Positions 45,381 through 54,973 of a DNA stretch of 64,000 nt are shown here, in pieces. The notes beneath the pieces are model-generated. The model was not told the origin of the DNA. It saw only the letters and a list, made by a program, of their open reading frames with translations, and did not search any database. Source of the stretch: Pseudoduganella ginsengisoli (lineage in GTDB: Bacteria; Pseudomonadota; Gammaproteobacteria; Burkholderiales; Burkholderiaceae_D); assembly GCF_009720865.1 (NCBI RefSeq), contig NZ_WNLA01000020.1:1-64000 (forward strand), given 5' to 3'. The translations under genes were made by a program, and so were the position numbers. The first letter of the stretch is position 1. Each line of letters opens with the position of its first letter.

Positions 45381-45911
45381 TTACGCGAGGTCCGGTCCCG
45401 TGTCGGCGGGATGGGCTTTGCGCCAGCGGATCATGCCGATAGAAAATGACGCGCAATAGCCGAGCATCAAACCCAGCGGCAGCACGGTGCCCGCGCTTTG
45501 CACGAAGTCTTTTTGCGACATCAATTCCTGTGCGCTCATGTGGTTGCCCAGGTAAATTTCCACGCCACGGTACACGATGCGGCCGGCAAACAGCAGGAAC
45601 ACAACCAGTGCAATGCGCATGTTCGGCGTGAAGTAGACGCGCGGCCCATACCATTCAAAGCGCGTGCCTTTCAGTGAAAAGTGTCCGGCCCACGCGCCGG
45701 CCAGCGCACCGGCGCCCAGGCACGAGACGGCGAGAATATTGTCCGCCATGGTCAGCGCCATCCACGCCAGGAACAGGGGAAAGAACACGGCCGACATCCA
45801 GTGGCGCCAGATCAGCGACTGCTGCCGAGCCAGCATTTGCTTGACCCGTGCATAAATACGCCACATCAGCAGCGGAATCAGCATCAGGAGGGCGAGGGTC
45901 GTGATATCCAT
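45381..45911 (-). CDS. Multi-pass membrane protein of unknown function
   Basis: A 176-residue inner-membrane protein with about five helices and basic loops (RVKQMLARQQSLIWRH). The pattern is loosely reminiscent of CcdC/DUF1453 proteins, but the match is not strong. It ends exactly at the stop of the SDR gene and starts 38 bases after the end of the D-amino-acid dehydrogenase gene in the same direction, so the two could be co-transcribed. Confidence 0.6.
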   Translation of the reverse strand: MDITTLALLMLIPLLMWRIYARVKQMLARQQSLIWRHWMSAVFFPLFLAWMALTMADNILAVSCLGAGALAGAWAGHFSLKGTRFEWYGPRVYFTPNMRIALVVFLLFAGRIVYRGVEIYLGNHMSAQELMSQKDFVQSAGTVLPLGLMLGYCASFSIGMIRWRKAHPADTGPDLA

Positions 45912-45949
45912 ACAGTCAGGCGCTTATTGATGAAAGCCGTGATTTTACT

Positions 45950-47176
45950 TCACACGCCACGGCCTGCCTGCATAACCGACTGCGCCACCATATCCGCTGT
46001 CGCGGCGGACAGGGTCCAGCCCAGGTGGCCGTGGCCCGTGTTGTAAAACACGCGGGGAGAACGGCCCCGGCCCACTTTGGGCATCATGTCCGGCATCACG
46101 GGACGCAAACCCGTCCACGGGATCACGCGGCGGGTTTCCACTTGCGGGAAACACTGGTGGATCCAGTCCATCAGCGGCGCGATGCGCTCGGCGCGGATAT
46201 CGCGGTTATAGCCTGCAAACTCCGCGGTACCGGCCACGCGGAAACGGTCGGCGCCCAGGCGGCTGCACACGATTTTGGTGGCGTCGTCGAGCAGGCTGGC
46301 ATTGGGAGCGGCAGCCTGGCTGGCGGCATCGTCCAGTTGCACGGTGACGGAATACCCTTTGACGGGGTACACGTTGACGTGATCGCCCAGCCGGGCCGCC
46401 AGTGCGCGGCTGAAGGAACCGGCGCAAATGACGACGGCGTCGTGGCGCTCTTGTACGGTGTTGCCATCGATGCGGCAGGCAATGGTGGCGCCATGGCCAT
46501 CGGCGCGGACATCGGCCACGTCGGCGCCATAGCGGGTCACTGTACCATGGCGCAGCGCGGCGGCAGCCAGGCCCGTGGTGAATTTGTGGATATCGCCGGT
46601 GGCATCGGTTTGCGTGTAAAAGCCGCCATAGTATTGGCCGTGCAATGTCGGCTCGATGGCGCGCATTTCATCCGGCGCGACGGGGCGGCGTTCCAGTCCC
46701 CCTTCGGCCAGCACTTGCGAGACAGCGCGGGCCCGTTCAAAGCCTGGCTTGTCGCGGTAAATATGCAAGATGCCCTGGCGGCGCAAGTCGAATTCTATGC
46801 CTTCTTCCTCGGCCCAGGCATACAGGTGCTCGCGGGCGGCAATGGCCATGCGTACGGTGGCGACCGTGTTATCGCGGTAGCGGGGAATGCCGGCCAGGAA
46901 TTGCGCGAACCAGGAAAGCTTGTGCCACGTGGGGGCGGGGTGGACGAGGAAGGGGGCTTGCTGGGTGAACATCCATTTGATGCCTTTGGCGACGGTAGCC
47001 CAGTGGTTCCACACTTCAGAATTGGAGGCGGACAGCTGGCCGCCATTGGCATACGACGTTTCCATGGCCGCATAGCGCTGCCGGTCATACAGCGTGACCT
47101 CAAATCCCCGCTTCGACAACGCATACGCCGTCGTCACCCCGGTAATGCCTGCGCCGACCACGGCGATCTTTTTCAT
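45950..47176 (-). CDS. dadA: D-amino acid dehydrogenase-like FAD oxidoreductase
   Basis: A 408-residue DAO-family flavoprotein that oxidises D-amino acids to oxo acids, feeding electrons to the membrane. The FAD site KIAVVGAGITGVTTAYALSKRG (quoted in part) is at residues 2-22, and GHGHLGWTLSAATADMVAQ (quoted in part) is near the C-terminus. Among DAO enzymes, the layout is closest to DadA. The ATG at 47176 is set by the Rossmann motif; the longer frame upstream runs through REP-like repeats. No alanine racemase gene is nearby. Confidence 0.87.
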   Translation of the reverse strand: MKKIAVVGAGITGVTTAYALSKRGFEVTLYDRQRYAAMETSYANGGQLSASNSEVWNHWATVAKGIKWMFTQQAPFLVHPAPTWHKLSWFAQFLAGIPRYRDNTVATVRMAIAAREHLYAWAEEEGIEFDLRRQGILHIYRDKPGFERARAVSQVLAEGGLERRPVAPDEMRAIEPTLHGQYYGGFYTQTDATGDIHKFTTGLAAAALRHGTVTRYGADVADVRADGHGATIACRIDGNTVQERHDAVVICAGSFSRALAARLGDHVNVYPVKGYSVTVQLDDAASQAAAPNASLLDDATKIVCSRLGADRFRVAGTAEFAGYNRDIRAERIAPLMDWIHQCFPQVETRRVIPWTGLRPVMPDMMPKVGRGRSPRVFYNTGHGHLGWTLSAATADMVAQSVMQAGRGV

Positions 47177-47219
47177 TTCTCGCGAGCCCGTTTCAAAACG
47201 GCGAACAGAGTACCACAGT

Positions 47220-47489
47220 GGGGTCAGACGTGCATTGATGCACTTTTTCCGCGGCGCGGGGTCAGACGTGCATTCGTGCATTCGCTGCCTTGCAAGCGAC
47301 AAAAAGCCTTTTATGACGGCATTTCTTCGGATTGCCGGTGCCATGCTGGTTAAAGAAAGACGGAAATTTTTGCTACGACTACGCCAGGCCGGCTGCTTTT
47401 GCCTGCTGCGAGAGGGCAATTGGCGAAAATGAATGCATCAATGCACGTCTGACCCCACCGGTGAAACGCATCAATGCACGTCTGACCCC
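47220..47489. repeat. REP-like cluster: four copies of a GGGGTCAGACGTGCAT motif
   Basis: Two copies point right (47220-47242 and 47258-47280) and two point left (47434-47456 and 47467-47489), giving a large inverted arrangement around a 150-base core. Each copy contains GGGGTCAGACGTGCAT followed by a small palindrome (TGCAT-TG-ATGCA). The core carries no recognisable gene. It occupies most of the gap between dadA and the small gene at 47558. Confidence 0.85.
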
Positions 47490-47557
47490 AGGGTTGGTCC
47501 TCGCGATTTCGGGTGAATGTGCTATGTTGTCATTATGATTTGTCTTGGAGCGCCACT

Positions 47558-47725
47558 ATGGACCCAGCATTGTCATCGCCTGTCATTTACGCCCACCGCG
47601 CGCCTGATCCTGCGCCCGTGGATGAGCCTGAGCCGCAGTCACAGAAGCAGCCCGGCCAGCCCCACCACCACCCGGAGCCGCCCGTGCCGCAAGACGATCC
47701 GGTCCCGGACCACAATCCCAGCTGA
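47558..47725 (+). CDS. Small proline-rich protein (55 aa)
   Basis: A 55-residue low-complexity protein rich in Pro, Asp, Gln and His (YAHRAPDPAPVDEPEP, then QPGQPHHHPEPP and PVPDHNPS). TTGGAG lies eight bases upstream of the ATG. No family is recognised. It is a free-standing short gene just before the 3' end of tamB, and could be an uncharacterised conserved small protein. Confidence 0.5.
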   Translation: MDPALSSPVIYAHRAPDPAPVDEPEPQSQKQPGQPHHHPEPPVPQDDPVPDHNPS

Positions 47726-47735
47726 CCCCGCCAGA

Positions 47736-50700
47736 TCAATCAAACGCCCACGTGTACAGCACGTCCAGCGCATTGTTGGTGCCGGTCTGCAATTGCAGCG
47801 TGATGCGGGGATTCAGCTTGTAGCGCAGCTTGACCAGGCTGGTCGCGCTGCCCGCGCCCTGTTCAAAGCTGAGGTAAGCACGCGACGACAGGCGCTTGCC
47901 CACGGTGACCACGGTATTTTCCAGCCCCTTGGCCTGGCTGCCATTCTGGGCTTGCGAAAAGCCCAGTTCATCGAGCCCCAGCTTGCCGGCAATGCCGCTG
48001 CCGCTGCCGCCAAACAGCGCACCTGCCGCCGTGCCCAAGAGCGCCATTTCATTGCCGCCTGCATCGGCCAAGCCATGGCCCAGCACCAGCCACGCCAGCT
48101 TTTCACTGTCCGGCACCGTCGGCGTAGATACCAGCTTGGCCTGCGGCGCCAGCGCCGTGCCCCGCACTTCCACACCTGCTTCGACATTCGTTTCCGTTAA
48201 CTGCTCGCCTTCCGGCCGCTTGCGCACGGCAAGGATATTCAAGCCCGGATTGTCATACGCGCCCGTGAAATTCAGCACCCCCCGGTCGATCGTCAATTTC
48301 TGCCCATACGCCGCATACGTGCCGCTGACCACACGGATGCTGCCCGTCGCGCGGGGCGGGCGGCGGTCCTGGATGCGCACCCGCACCGTGCCGGCCAGCT
48401 GCGCATCGATGCCTTTGCCCTTCAGCCGGAAATCCTCGCCCAGGTCCGCTTCCACATCGACATTCAGCGGCAGCGCTTTCTGCGCCGCCGCCACCGCCGC
48501 CTGGCCCGGCTTGTTACGGCCAACGATCACCACGTCATCGCTGATGGTTGGCGCATTGTCTGCCGCCAGCTCGATATTGGCCCGCTCCGCCCTCAGCTTG
48601 CCGTCGAGCTGGAAGTGTTTCTGGTCGCGCACCAGCGCCGCCTGGCCGCTCAGCACCATGGTGCGGTCAGGGCGCGACAGCACTTGTAGCTGGTCCGCCG
48701 TTAACGCCAGCTGCATGGTGGCGTCGCCGCCGGCAAACCGCACCCAGCCATCGGCCTTTGCGCTGCCGCGGTCGCCGTCAAACGTCAGCCGCTGCAATTG
48801 CAGCCTGTCGCCCGTGAAATTCGCTTGCAACTGGCCGTTGCGCAGTTTGATGCCCTGGTCGGCCCAGTTCACCACCAGCTTGTCGCCCGTCGCGTCGCCA
48901 TTGAGCACGGGATCGGCCACGGTGCCGCTGCCCGTTGCCACCACCTTCAACGCGCCATCCAGTTCCAGCCCCGGCACACCGGCCAGCGGCGCCAGCCATG
49001 CAATCGACGCCAGGTTGACATTGCCATCCAGCGTCAGCGGACTGGCGCCCGCAATGCGGCCATCGGCCAGTTGCGTGGTGGCGTTGATGCGGGCCTGGCC
49101 GGCGCGCATGCCATCGAGTTCCACCGCCATGCGCAGCATGCCGCCCGACACGCTGGCGCGCGCTTCCAGCTTGCGCAAGCCCAGCGTGACGGGCTTGTCG
49201 CCGGCGCCCACGACCACCATGTCGCCCTTTTCACGGTAAATGCGCGCTTCGCCTTCCAGCGCAGGGGCGCCGCCCGGCGGGCGCTGCAAGTCCAGCGACC
49301 ATGTGGCGCCCAGCGACAGGTCGCTGACGATGTTGTCGCGCCACGCGCTGGATAACTGCGCCAGATAGCTGGCCGGTACGCCGGTCGCGGCGCCACGGCT
49401 CGTCAAACGCGTGCCCTTTTTTTCCAGCATATCGATACGGATCCCGCCTTCCGGCAAGCGTATCGCCGCGCCAGTCAATGCGATCAGGTCGGGATGGACG
49501 AGGCCCGCCATCCCGCTGCCTTCCGGCGCCACCAGGCGCAGCGCCGCAGGCGCCTGCAGCGCCAGTGCAAAGCGGCCCTTGTTTTGCAGCGTTTCAATCA
49601 CGCCATTCCACGCCCCATCCTGCGATCCGCCCCGCACTTTGACCACCGCATCAAAGTCAGCATTGGCCGCCGACAGTTGCAGCGTGTGCGCCGCCCGCGT
49701 GCCGGTGGAAGAAAACACCGCCTGGCTCAGGCTCAGGCCAGGCGACTGGTAACCGGCCAGCGTGACATTGCTGGTGACAGGATCATTGCCGCCCTGGCCT
49801 GTACCGATAGTAGCCGATGCCTTGATGGACTTCAGCGCGTGTTTGGCAAACAGCCGCAAGTCCCCGCCATCGAGGCTGAAGTTTGCGGCCGGTTGCGCCA
49901 GCGTGCCCGTCAAGACACCGGCGCCGCGCAGCACGCCGCTGAAATCCGGTCCCAGCACGGCAAGCTTGGGCGCATCGATATTCCAGTCCAGCCGGTCGCG
50001 CACCGCGCCAAACGCACCTTGTACGCGGACGCTGTTCGGGCCCAGTTTAAGGTCGATATCCATGCCCGCCACGCGCAGCGCGGGTTGCGGCTCCACGCTG
50101 CCTTTCGCATAGCCCGCCAGCGGCGCGCCGCCATACGTGGACGGCTGAAGCGCCACGTCGAAGATTGCGCGGTTGCCGCCATAGCTGGCCGTGAAACTGC
50201 CATTGATATTGCCCAGGCCATAGGGACCGAAAGCGGCCGGGTCGATTTTTTGCGCCGTGCCGGCAGCTTTCAGTTCCACGCTGCCTTTGGCCAGCGCTAC
50301 ATCGCCGCTGGCGCGCAGCAGGCTGTCTTGCGCCGGGTGGCGTGCCGATGGCAGCGCCAGCCCTTTCGCTTCCACGGCAAACGATGAGCGGGGCGCCGCA
50401 TAGCTGCCGGTGACGGCGCCATTGGCGGTCACGGCGCCGGCCAGGTCGGGCGCAAAGGCGGACAATTGGCGTGCATCGGCTTTCCACAGCAATTGCTCGC
50501 CCGGCAAGCCGAATGCCCCTTTCAATTCCGCAGTATTGCGGCCCAGCGCGAGCTGCACGGCGATATTGCTGATATGGCGCGCGTCCGCATGCAGCTTGCC
50601 ATTGCCAGTCAGCGGCTGGCCCAGCACGCGGCTGTCATTGAGTTTGAAGGCCGCGTCGGCTTGCCACTGGGGCGCCAGCATGCCTTCAGCCTGCACGCTG

Positions 50701-52181
50701 CCATTCAATTCAGCTTTCGGCGCGGCGACCAGCAGCGACGGATCGAAGCGGCTGATGGCGGCGCTGGCAGTGAAAGCTTGCCTGTCTTTGAGGCTGGCCG
50801 ACAGCGCCGCCTCCACCGTACCCTTGCCGGCGGAAATGCGCGCCTGCTTGAGCAGCAATTGCGCACCATCGGTGACGGCTTGCGCATCGACGCGCAAGTT
50901 CGCATCGGCCAGATTCACCGTCACGCTCTGGCGCACACCCGTGCTGCCCACCGTGATGGCGCCTGCTACTTTGGTGGGACGGATGGCGCCGTGCAGGCCA
51001 TGCAAGTCCAGTTTCGACGTTTTCAGCGCCAGCGTAGCGGCATCGATGCCGGCAGCGATGTCGGCGCGCTGGATGCGGCCATTGCCGTCGAAACGGCCGG
51101 CCGCGCCCAGGTCCAGCGCCACGTCATCCAATGTGGTGACGGTCAGGGTGCCGCCGATTTTTGCGCCGGCGCTGTGCAGCGGGATGCGGTGCTGGTCCAG
51201 CGGTCCGCTGGCGCCGCGGTTTTCCAGCGCCACCGAGCCACTGATGTTGCGGTTGGCGGCAATCTTCGCTTGCATGCGCAGCGCCAGGTCCGCCTGCGGC
51301 CAGGCGGGATTGAACAGGGCGGGATTGACACCCTGCGCCTGCAAGTCCAGCGCGCGCAGCATCACGGGATCAAATGGCGCCAGCGACAACGTGCCGCCGC
51401 CATTGGCGTTGCTGGATGTACCCTTGGCCGTGATGTCCAGCTGTGACAGGTTGCCGCCGATGTCGAGCGCAAGGCGCGCGGGCTGGCCCGGTGCTACGGT
51501 GGTACCGGACGGGCTGGCGGACGAAGCAGCCGTCTGCGCCAGGCTGGCCTTGGCATTCACTGCAAACGGCCGCCGCGCTCCGATTGTCCCACTGGCTTCG
51601 GCGCGCCCGATCGGCGTCAGCGCACTGGCGTCGGTCAGTTTCCACGCATCCGGGCTGCCTTCCAGCTTGAAGCGGATCGCACTGACCAGCACTTTGCCGC
51701 CATCGATGCCGATCAACGCCAGCTTGTCCAGCCGCGCATCGGCCAGCGACAAACGGAATGGCGGCGCCAGCGAGGCAGGCAACGTGGCCGGCGGGCTTTC
51801 TTTCAACGTCTGCTGCACGGCGGAAGCCGCATGCAATTCACTGATGGCGATGCCTTCGGAAAAATACTGCCACGGCGACCAGTCGATCGTGACATCTTGC
51901 ACCGTCAGCACGGCTTCCGGCGTCTTGTGCACGATGCGGTCCACGTGCATGCGTCCATACAGCGAACCGGATACGCCCGTGACGGCAATGTGGCCGCCGC
52001 TGGCATTGGCCACGCGCTGGACGATTTGCTGCAACGTGGATTCCCGGCCCAGCAGCCAGACCGCTCCGCCCAGCAGCAAGACAAGCAGCGCCAGCACGGC
52101 CAGCACGATGCGCAGCCAGCGCCGGCGCGGCGCGCCAGGCGCTGGCGTCGGGGCAGGGGATGGGGTGGTGATATCCGTCAT
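47736..52181 (-). CDS. tamB: TamB-type translocation and assembly module protein
   Basis: A 1481-residue envelope-spanning protein. One N-terminal membrane helix (about 21-43) is followed by a long repetitive beta taco that bridges the periplasm. The C-terminal DUF490/TamB domain covers the last 350 residues, with RGVLNFTGAYDNPGLNILAVRKR (quoted in part). TamB works with TamA in outer-membrane protein assembly and phospholipid transport. Start and tamA stop overlap by one base (TGATG), so they are coupled. Confidence 0.92.
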   Translation of the reverse strand: MTDITTPSPAPTPAPGAPRRRWLRIVLAVLALLVLLLGGAVWLLGRESTLQQIVQRVANASGGHIAVTGVSGSLYGRMHVDRIVHKTPEAVLTVQDVTIDWSPWQYFSEGIAISELHAASAVQQTLKESPPATLPASLAPPFRLSLADARLDKLALIGIDGGKVLVSAIRFKLEGSPDAWKLTDASALTPIGRAEASGTIGARRPFAVNAKASLAQTAASSASPSGTTVAPGQPARLALDIGGNLSQLDITAKGTSSNANGGGTLSLAPFDPVMLRALDLQAQGVNPALFNPAWPQADLALRMQAKIAANRNISGSVALENRGASGPLDQHRIPLHSAGAKIGGTLTVTTLDDVALDLGAAGRFDGNGRIQRADIAAGIDAATLALKTSKLDLHGLHGAIRPTKVAGAITVGSTGVRQSVTVNLADANLRVDAQAVTDGAQLLLKQARISAGKGTVEAALSASLKDRQAFTASAAISRFDPSLLVAAPKAELNGSVQAEGMLAPQWQADAAFKLNDSRVLGQPLTGNGKLHADARHISNIAVQLALGRNTAELKGAFGLPGEQLLWKADARQLSAFAPDLAGAVTANGAVTGSYAAPRSSFAVEAKGLALPSARHPAQDSLLRASGDVALAKGSVELKAAGTAQKIDPAAFGPYGLGNINGSFTASYGGNRAIFDVALQPSTYGGAPLAGYAKGSVEPQPALRVAGMDIDLKLGPNSVRVQGAFGAVRDRLDWNIDAPKLAVLGPDFSGVLRGAGVLTGTLAQPAANFSLDGGDLRLFAKHALKSIKASATIGTGQGGNDPVTSNVTLAGYQSPGLSLSQAVFSSTGTRAAHTLQLSAANADFDAVVKVRGGSQDGAWNGVIETLQNKGRFALALQAPAALRLVAPEGSGMAGLVHPDLIALTGAAIRLPEGGIRIDMLEKKGTRLTSRGAATGVPASYLAQLSSAWRDNIVSDLSLGATWSLDLQRPPGGAPALEGEARIYREKGDMVVVGAGDKPVTLGLRKLEARASVSGGMLRMAVELDGMRAGQARINATTQLADGRIAGASPLTLDGNVNLASIAWLAPLAGVPGLELDGALKVVATGSGTVADPVLNGDATGDKLVVNWADQGIKLRNGQLQANFTGDRLQLQRLTFDGDRGSAKADGWVRFAGGDATMQLALTADQLQVLSRPDRTMVLSGQAALVRDQKHFQLDGKLRAERANIELAADNAPTISDDVVIVGRNKPGQAAVAAAQKALPLNVDVEADLGEDFRLKGKGIDAQLAGTVRVRIQDRRPPRATGSIRVVSGTYAAYGQKLTIDRGVLNFTGAYDNPGLNILAVRKRPEGEQLTETNVEAGVEVRGTALAPQAKLVSTPTVPDSEKLAWLVLGHGLADAGGNEMALLGTAAGALFGGSGSGIAGKLGLDELGFSQAQNGSQAKGLENTVVTVGKRLSSRAYLSFEQGAGSATSLVKLRYKLNPRITLQLQTGTNNALDVLYTWAFD

Positions 52182-53968
52182 CAGAACGAAATCCCCAGCG
52201 AGAAGTGCAGCCGCACTTTTTTAGTGGAATGGCCATACGCGGCATCGACGTTGAGCGGCCCGACCGGGCTTTTCCACCGTACGCCGACGCCATAGCCGGA
52301 TTTCGGGTGCAGGCCGGATAACTGGTCCGCCGCATTGCCCGCGTCGTAAAACACGGCGCCGCCCCAGGCCGGCCGCAGCCAGTGCTGGTATTCCACGCTG
52401 GCCGTGGCCAGATAGCGTCCGCCGACCGTGGCCGTGCCTTCGCCGACGCCCAGTTCCTGATATGCATAGCCGCGCACCGACTGGTCGCCGCCCGCGCGGA
52501 ACAGGTACGTGGCCGGGATCCCGTCTTTTTGCTTTGAAATGACGGCGCCCGCTTCGCCCCGCAGCAGCACGAGGTTTTTCGGGTCGAACGGAATATAAAA
52601 CAAGCCCTTGACGCTGGCGCGCGCAAACGGTTCTTCCGCCAGCAAGGCGCCGCCCAGCTGCCAGCTCAGCACATGGCCGGTCGTGGGGAACAGCAGGTTG
52701 TCGACTTTGCGCCGCGTGACGGCATACGTGACGGGCAAGCTGGTGCTGCGCACACCCCTGGAACCCGCCACGTCGCGGCGTTCCGTCAGTAATTCCAGTG
52801 CAATGCTGCGCTCCAGCAGCGGTGTGCCCCACGCGCGGCGGGCATTGATGGCGAACGTGTTGGTTTCCTCGCCTTCGATATTGCTGCGCACGTACGATGT
52901 TCCGAAGCTGTCGTTATAGCCGTCGGCCGTCGTGGGGAAATAAAAGTCCACCTTGGCCGTCTGCTTCTTGGTTTCCAGCGTCAGCGCCGACTTCATTTTC
53001 AAACCGTACACAGCCAGGTCGTCGTAATTGAGCTGTGCGCGGTTGCCGGTATTGGTCGAATAACCGACACCGGCGCTGACGTTGCGGCGCTTGTTTTCCA
53101 CCACGCGCACCAGCAGCGGCAGCACGGGCGGGGAGGCGCCGGCCGGCTGTCCCTTGCCTGCTTCGATTTGTTCATCGAGCACGGACGACATGTCGGCGCT
53201 GACTTCCACGCTGGCGAAATAGCCGGTGTCCTGCAAGCGCGACTGGTATGCCTGCAGCGCTGCTTCGCTGTAGTAATCGCCCGGCTTGATTTGATTGAGG
53301 TTGGCGACCACGGACGGCGGATAGCGCTTCAAGCCTTCCACCCGCAATTCGCCAAAGCGCAATTCCGGGCCGCTGTCGAGCACGAGGCGCAAGGCCGCGG
53401 CATGGCGTTCCGGGTCGACGGCGGCTTCCGTTTCCGTCAGCACGGCGCGCGGGTAGCGCGTCTGCACCACTTGCCGCAACAGCGCGCGCTTGGCTTTTTC
53501 CCAGTCTTCCTGGCGGAAAATGTCGCCCTTCGGCAAAGTCCACGATGCGGTCAGCGCCGCCGTATCGAACGGTGATTGCGGGTTGGGCGTGAACCCTTCC
53601 AGTACGATATCCACGCTGTCGACCCGCACCGGCTCGCCCGGCTGCACGTCGATGACGACGACGGGCTGGCCATCGCCTTCGATGCGGGCGCTGGCCGCGG
53701 GGCTGAAATAGCCTTCCGTGGCAACCAGGGTTTTCACCTGTTCCGGCGCCGCGCGCACCATGCGCTGTAATTGTTCGCGGTCCATGCGGGGATTGCCGCG
53801 GAAACGCACGACATCGAGGTTGTCCCGCAGCAGGTCGTCCAGCTTGCCAGGCGCGTTAATCCGTACTGAATAGTGAAATTCGTCCGCCGCGTGCGCGCGC
53901 ACGGGCGCCATGGCGGATGCCGTGACCGCCAGTGCAATGAATATAGCGGGCGCGCGATGGCCCGTCAT
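52181..53968 (-). CDS. tamA: TamA-type Omp85-family outer-membrane assembly protein
   Basis: A 595-residue Omp85-superfamily protein. A signal peptide (cleaved near AHAAD) is followed by three POTRA domains (about 25-260) and a 16-stranded barrel with RAGGDQSVRGYAYQELG, the conserved lid-lock region. It is the outer-membrane partner of TamB. The ATG at 53968 is taken; a TTG five codons upstream is also possible. It is divergent from queC. Confidence 0.9.
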   Translation of the reverse strand: MTGHRAPAIFIALAVTASAMAPVRAHAADEFHYSVRINAPGKLDDLLRDNLDVVRFRGNPRMDREQLQRMVRAAPEQVKTLVATEGYFSPAASARIEGDGQPVVVIDVQPGEPVRVDSVDIVLEGFTPNPQSPFDTAALTASWTLPKGDIFRQEDWEKAKRALLRQVVQTRYPRAVLTETEAAVDPERHAAALRLVLDSGPELRFGELRVEGLKRYPPSVVANLNQIKPGDYYSEAALQAYQSRLQDTGYFASVEVSADMSSVLDEQIEAGKGQPAGASPPVLPLLVRVVENKRRNVSAGVGYSTNTGNRAQLNYDDLAVYGLKMKSALTLETKKQTAKVDFYFPTTADGYNDSFGTSYVRSNIEGEETNTFAINARRAWGTPLLERSIALELLTERRDVAGSRGVRSTSLPVTYAVTRRKVDNLLFPTTGHVLSWQLGGALLAEEPFARASVKGLFYIPFDPKNLVLLRGEAGAVISKQKDGIPATYLFRAGGDQSVRGYAYQELGVGEGTATVGGRYLATASVEYQHWLRPAWGGAVFYDAGNAADQLSGLHPKSGYGVGVRWKSPVGPLNVDAAYGHSTKKVRLHFSLGISF

Positions 53969-54083
53969 GGAGAGTTGTGCCAAAATTCGTGATCCTGCCT
54001 CGATGGGTCGCCGGGTATGTTACCGGATCGCCTGCCGCGATGGCGTTCATATAAGTTTTAAAATTTGCAAACTAGGATTAATT

Positions 54084-54797
54084 ATGACTGCAACTGACGC
54101 AGCGCTGGTGTTATTCAGCGGTGGCCAGGATTCCACCACGTGCCTGGCATGGGCATTGGAGCGCTACGGGCGCGTGGAAACCATCGGATTTGATTATGGC
54201 CAGCGCCATGCGATCGAACTGCAAGTGCGTCCGCAATTGCTGGCGCAAATGCGCTCGCACAAGCCGGAGTGGGCGGAACGCCTGGGCGATGACCACATGA
54301 TCGACCTGGGCTTGATTTCCCAGCTGTCGCACACGGCCATGACGGAAGACATAGAAATCGTCATGCAGGAAAACGGTTTGCCCAATACCTTCGTGCCGGG
54401 CCGGAACTTGATGTTTATGATGACGGCCGCCACGCTGGCTTACCGCCGTGGCTTGAACGTGCTGGTGGGCGGCATGTGCGAAACGGACTTTTCCGGCTAT
54501 CCGGACTGCCGCGACGACACGATGAAAGCATTGCAAGTGGCGCTGAACCTGGGCATGGCAACGCGCCTGAAGCTGGAAACGCCGCTGATGTGGCTGGACA
54601 AGGCGCAAACGTGGACCTTGGCGCACCAGCTGGGCGGCCAGGGCCTGGTCGACCTGATCCGCGCCGGGACGCACACGTGCTACCTGGGCGAGCGGGGCGC
54701 CTTGCACGACTGGGGTTATGGTTGCGGCGCCTGCCCTGCCTGTGAATTGCGGGCGCGCGGCTACCAACAATTTGCTGCCGGCAAGGGGACGTTGTAA
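54084..54797 (+). CDS. queC: 7-cyano-7-deazaguanine synthase QueC
   Basis: A 237-residue ATP-dependent enzyme that converts 7-carboxy-7-deazaguanine to preQ0 in queuosine biosynthesis. The PP-loop FSGGQDST is at 11-18. The zinc-binding Cys set sits in CYLGERGALHDWGYGCGACPAC (quoted in part) near the C-terminus. AGGATT sets the ATG. No other queuosine gene lies in the window. It is standalone and divergent from tamA. Confidence 0.95.
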   Translation: MTATDAALVLFSGGQDSTTCLAWALERYGRVETIGFDYGQRHAIELQVRPQLLAQMRSHKPEWAERLGDDHMIDLGLISQLSHTAMTEDIEIVMQENGLPNTFVPGRNLMFMMTAATLAYRRGLNVLVGGMCETDFSGYPDCRDDTMKALQVALNLGMATRLKLETPLMWLDKAQTWTLAHQLGGQGLVDLIRAGTHTCYLGERGALHDWGYGCGACPACELRARGYQQFAAGKGTL

Positions 54798-54973
54798 CTG
54801 CTGTCAGACTGAGCCTGACAATCGGGAAACGGCGCCCGATTGTCATTGCTAATACCGTGGTGGTTATTGCCGACAAGCCATAAACTGTCGTTGCCTGCAC
54901 GGTCCGCGTAACGTACTATCAAGCACTACTATCAAGCTGATGTCTTCGTTTTCCCTGTCAATGTGTGGAATCC

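Noticed and set aside
47281..47433. Possible transposase or RAYT gene between the REP-like clusters
   Set aside because: No frame of adequate length or family features is found in the core sequence.
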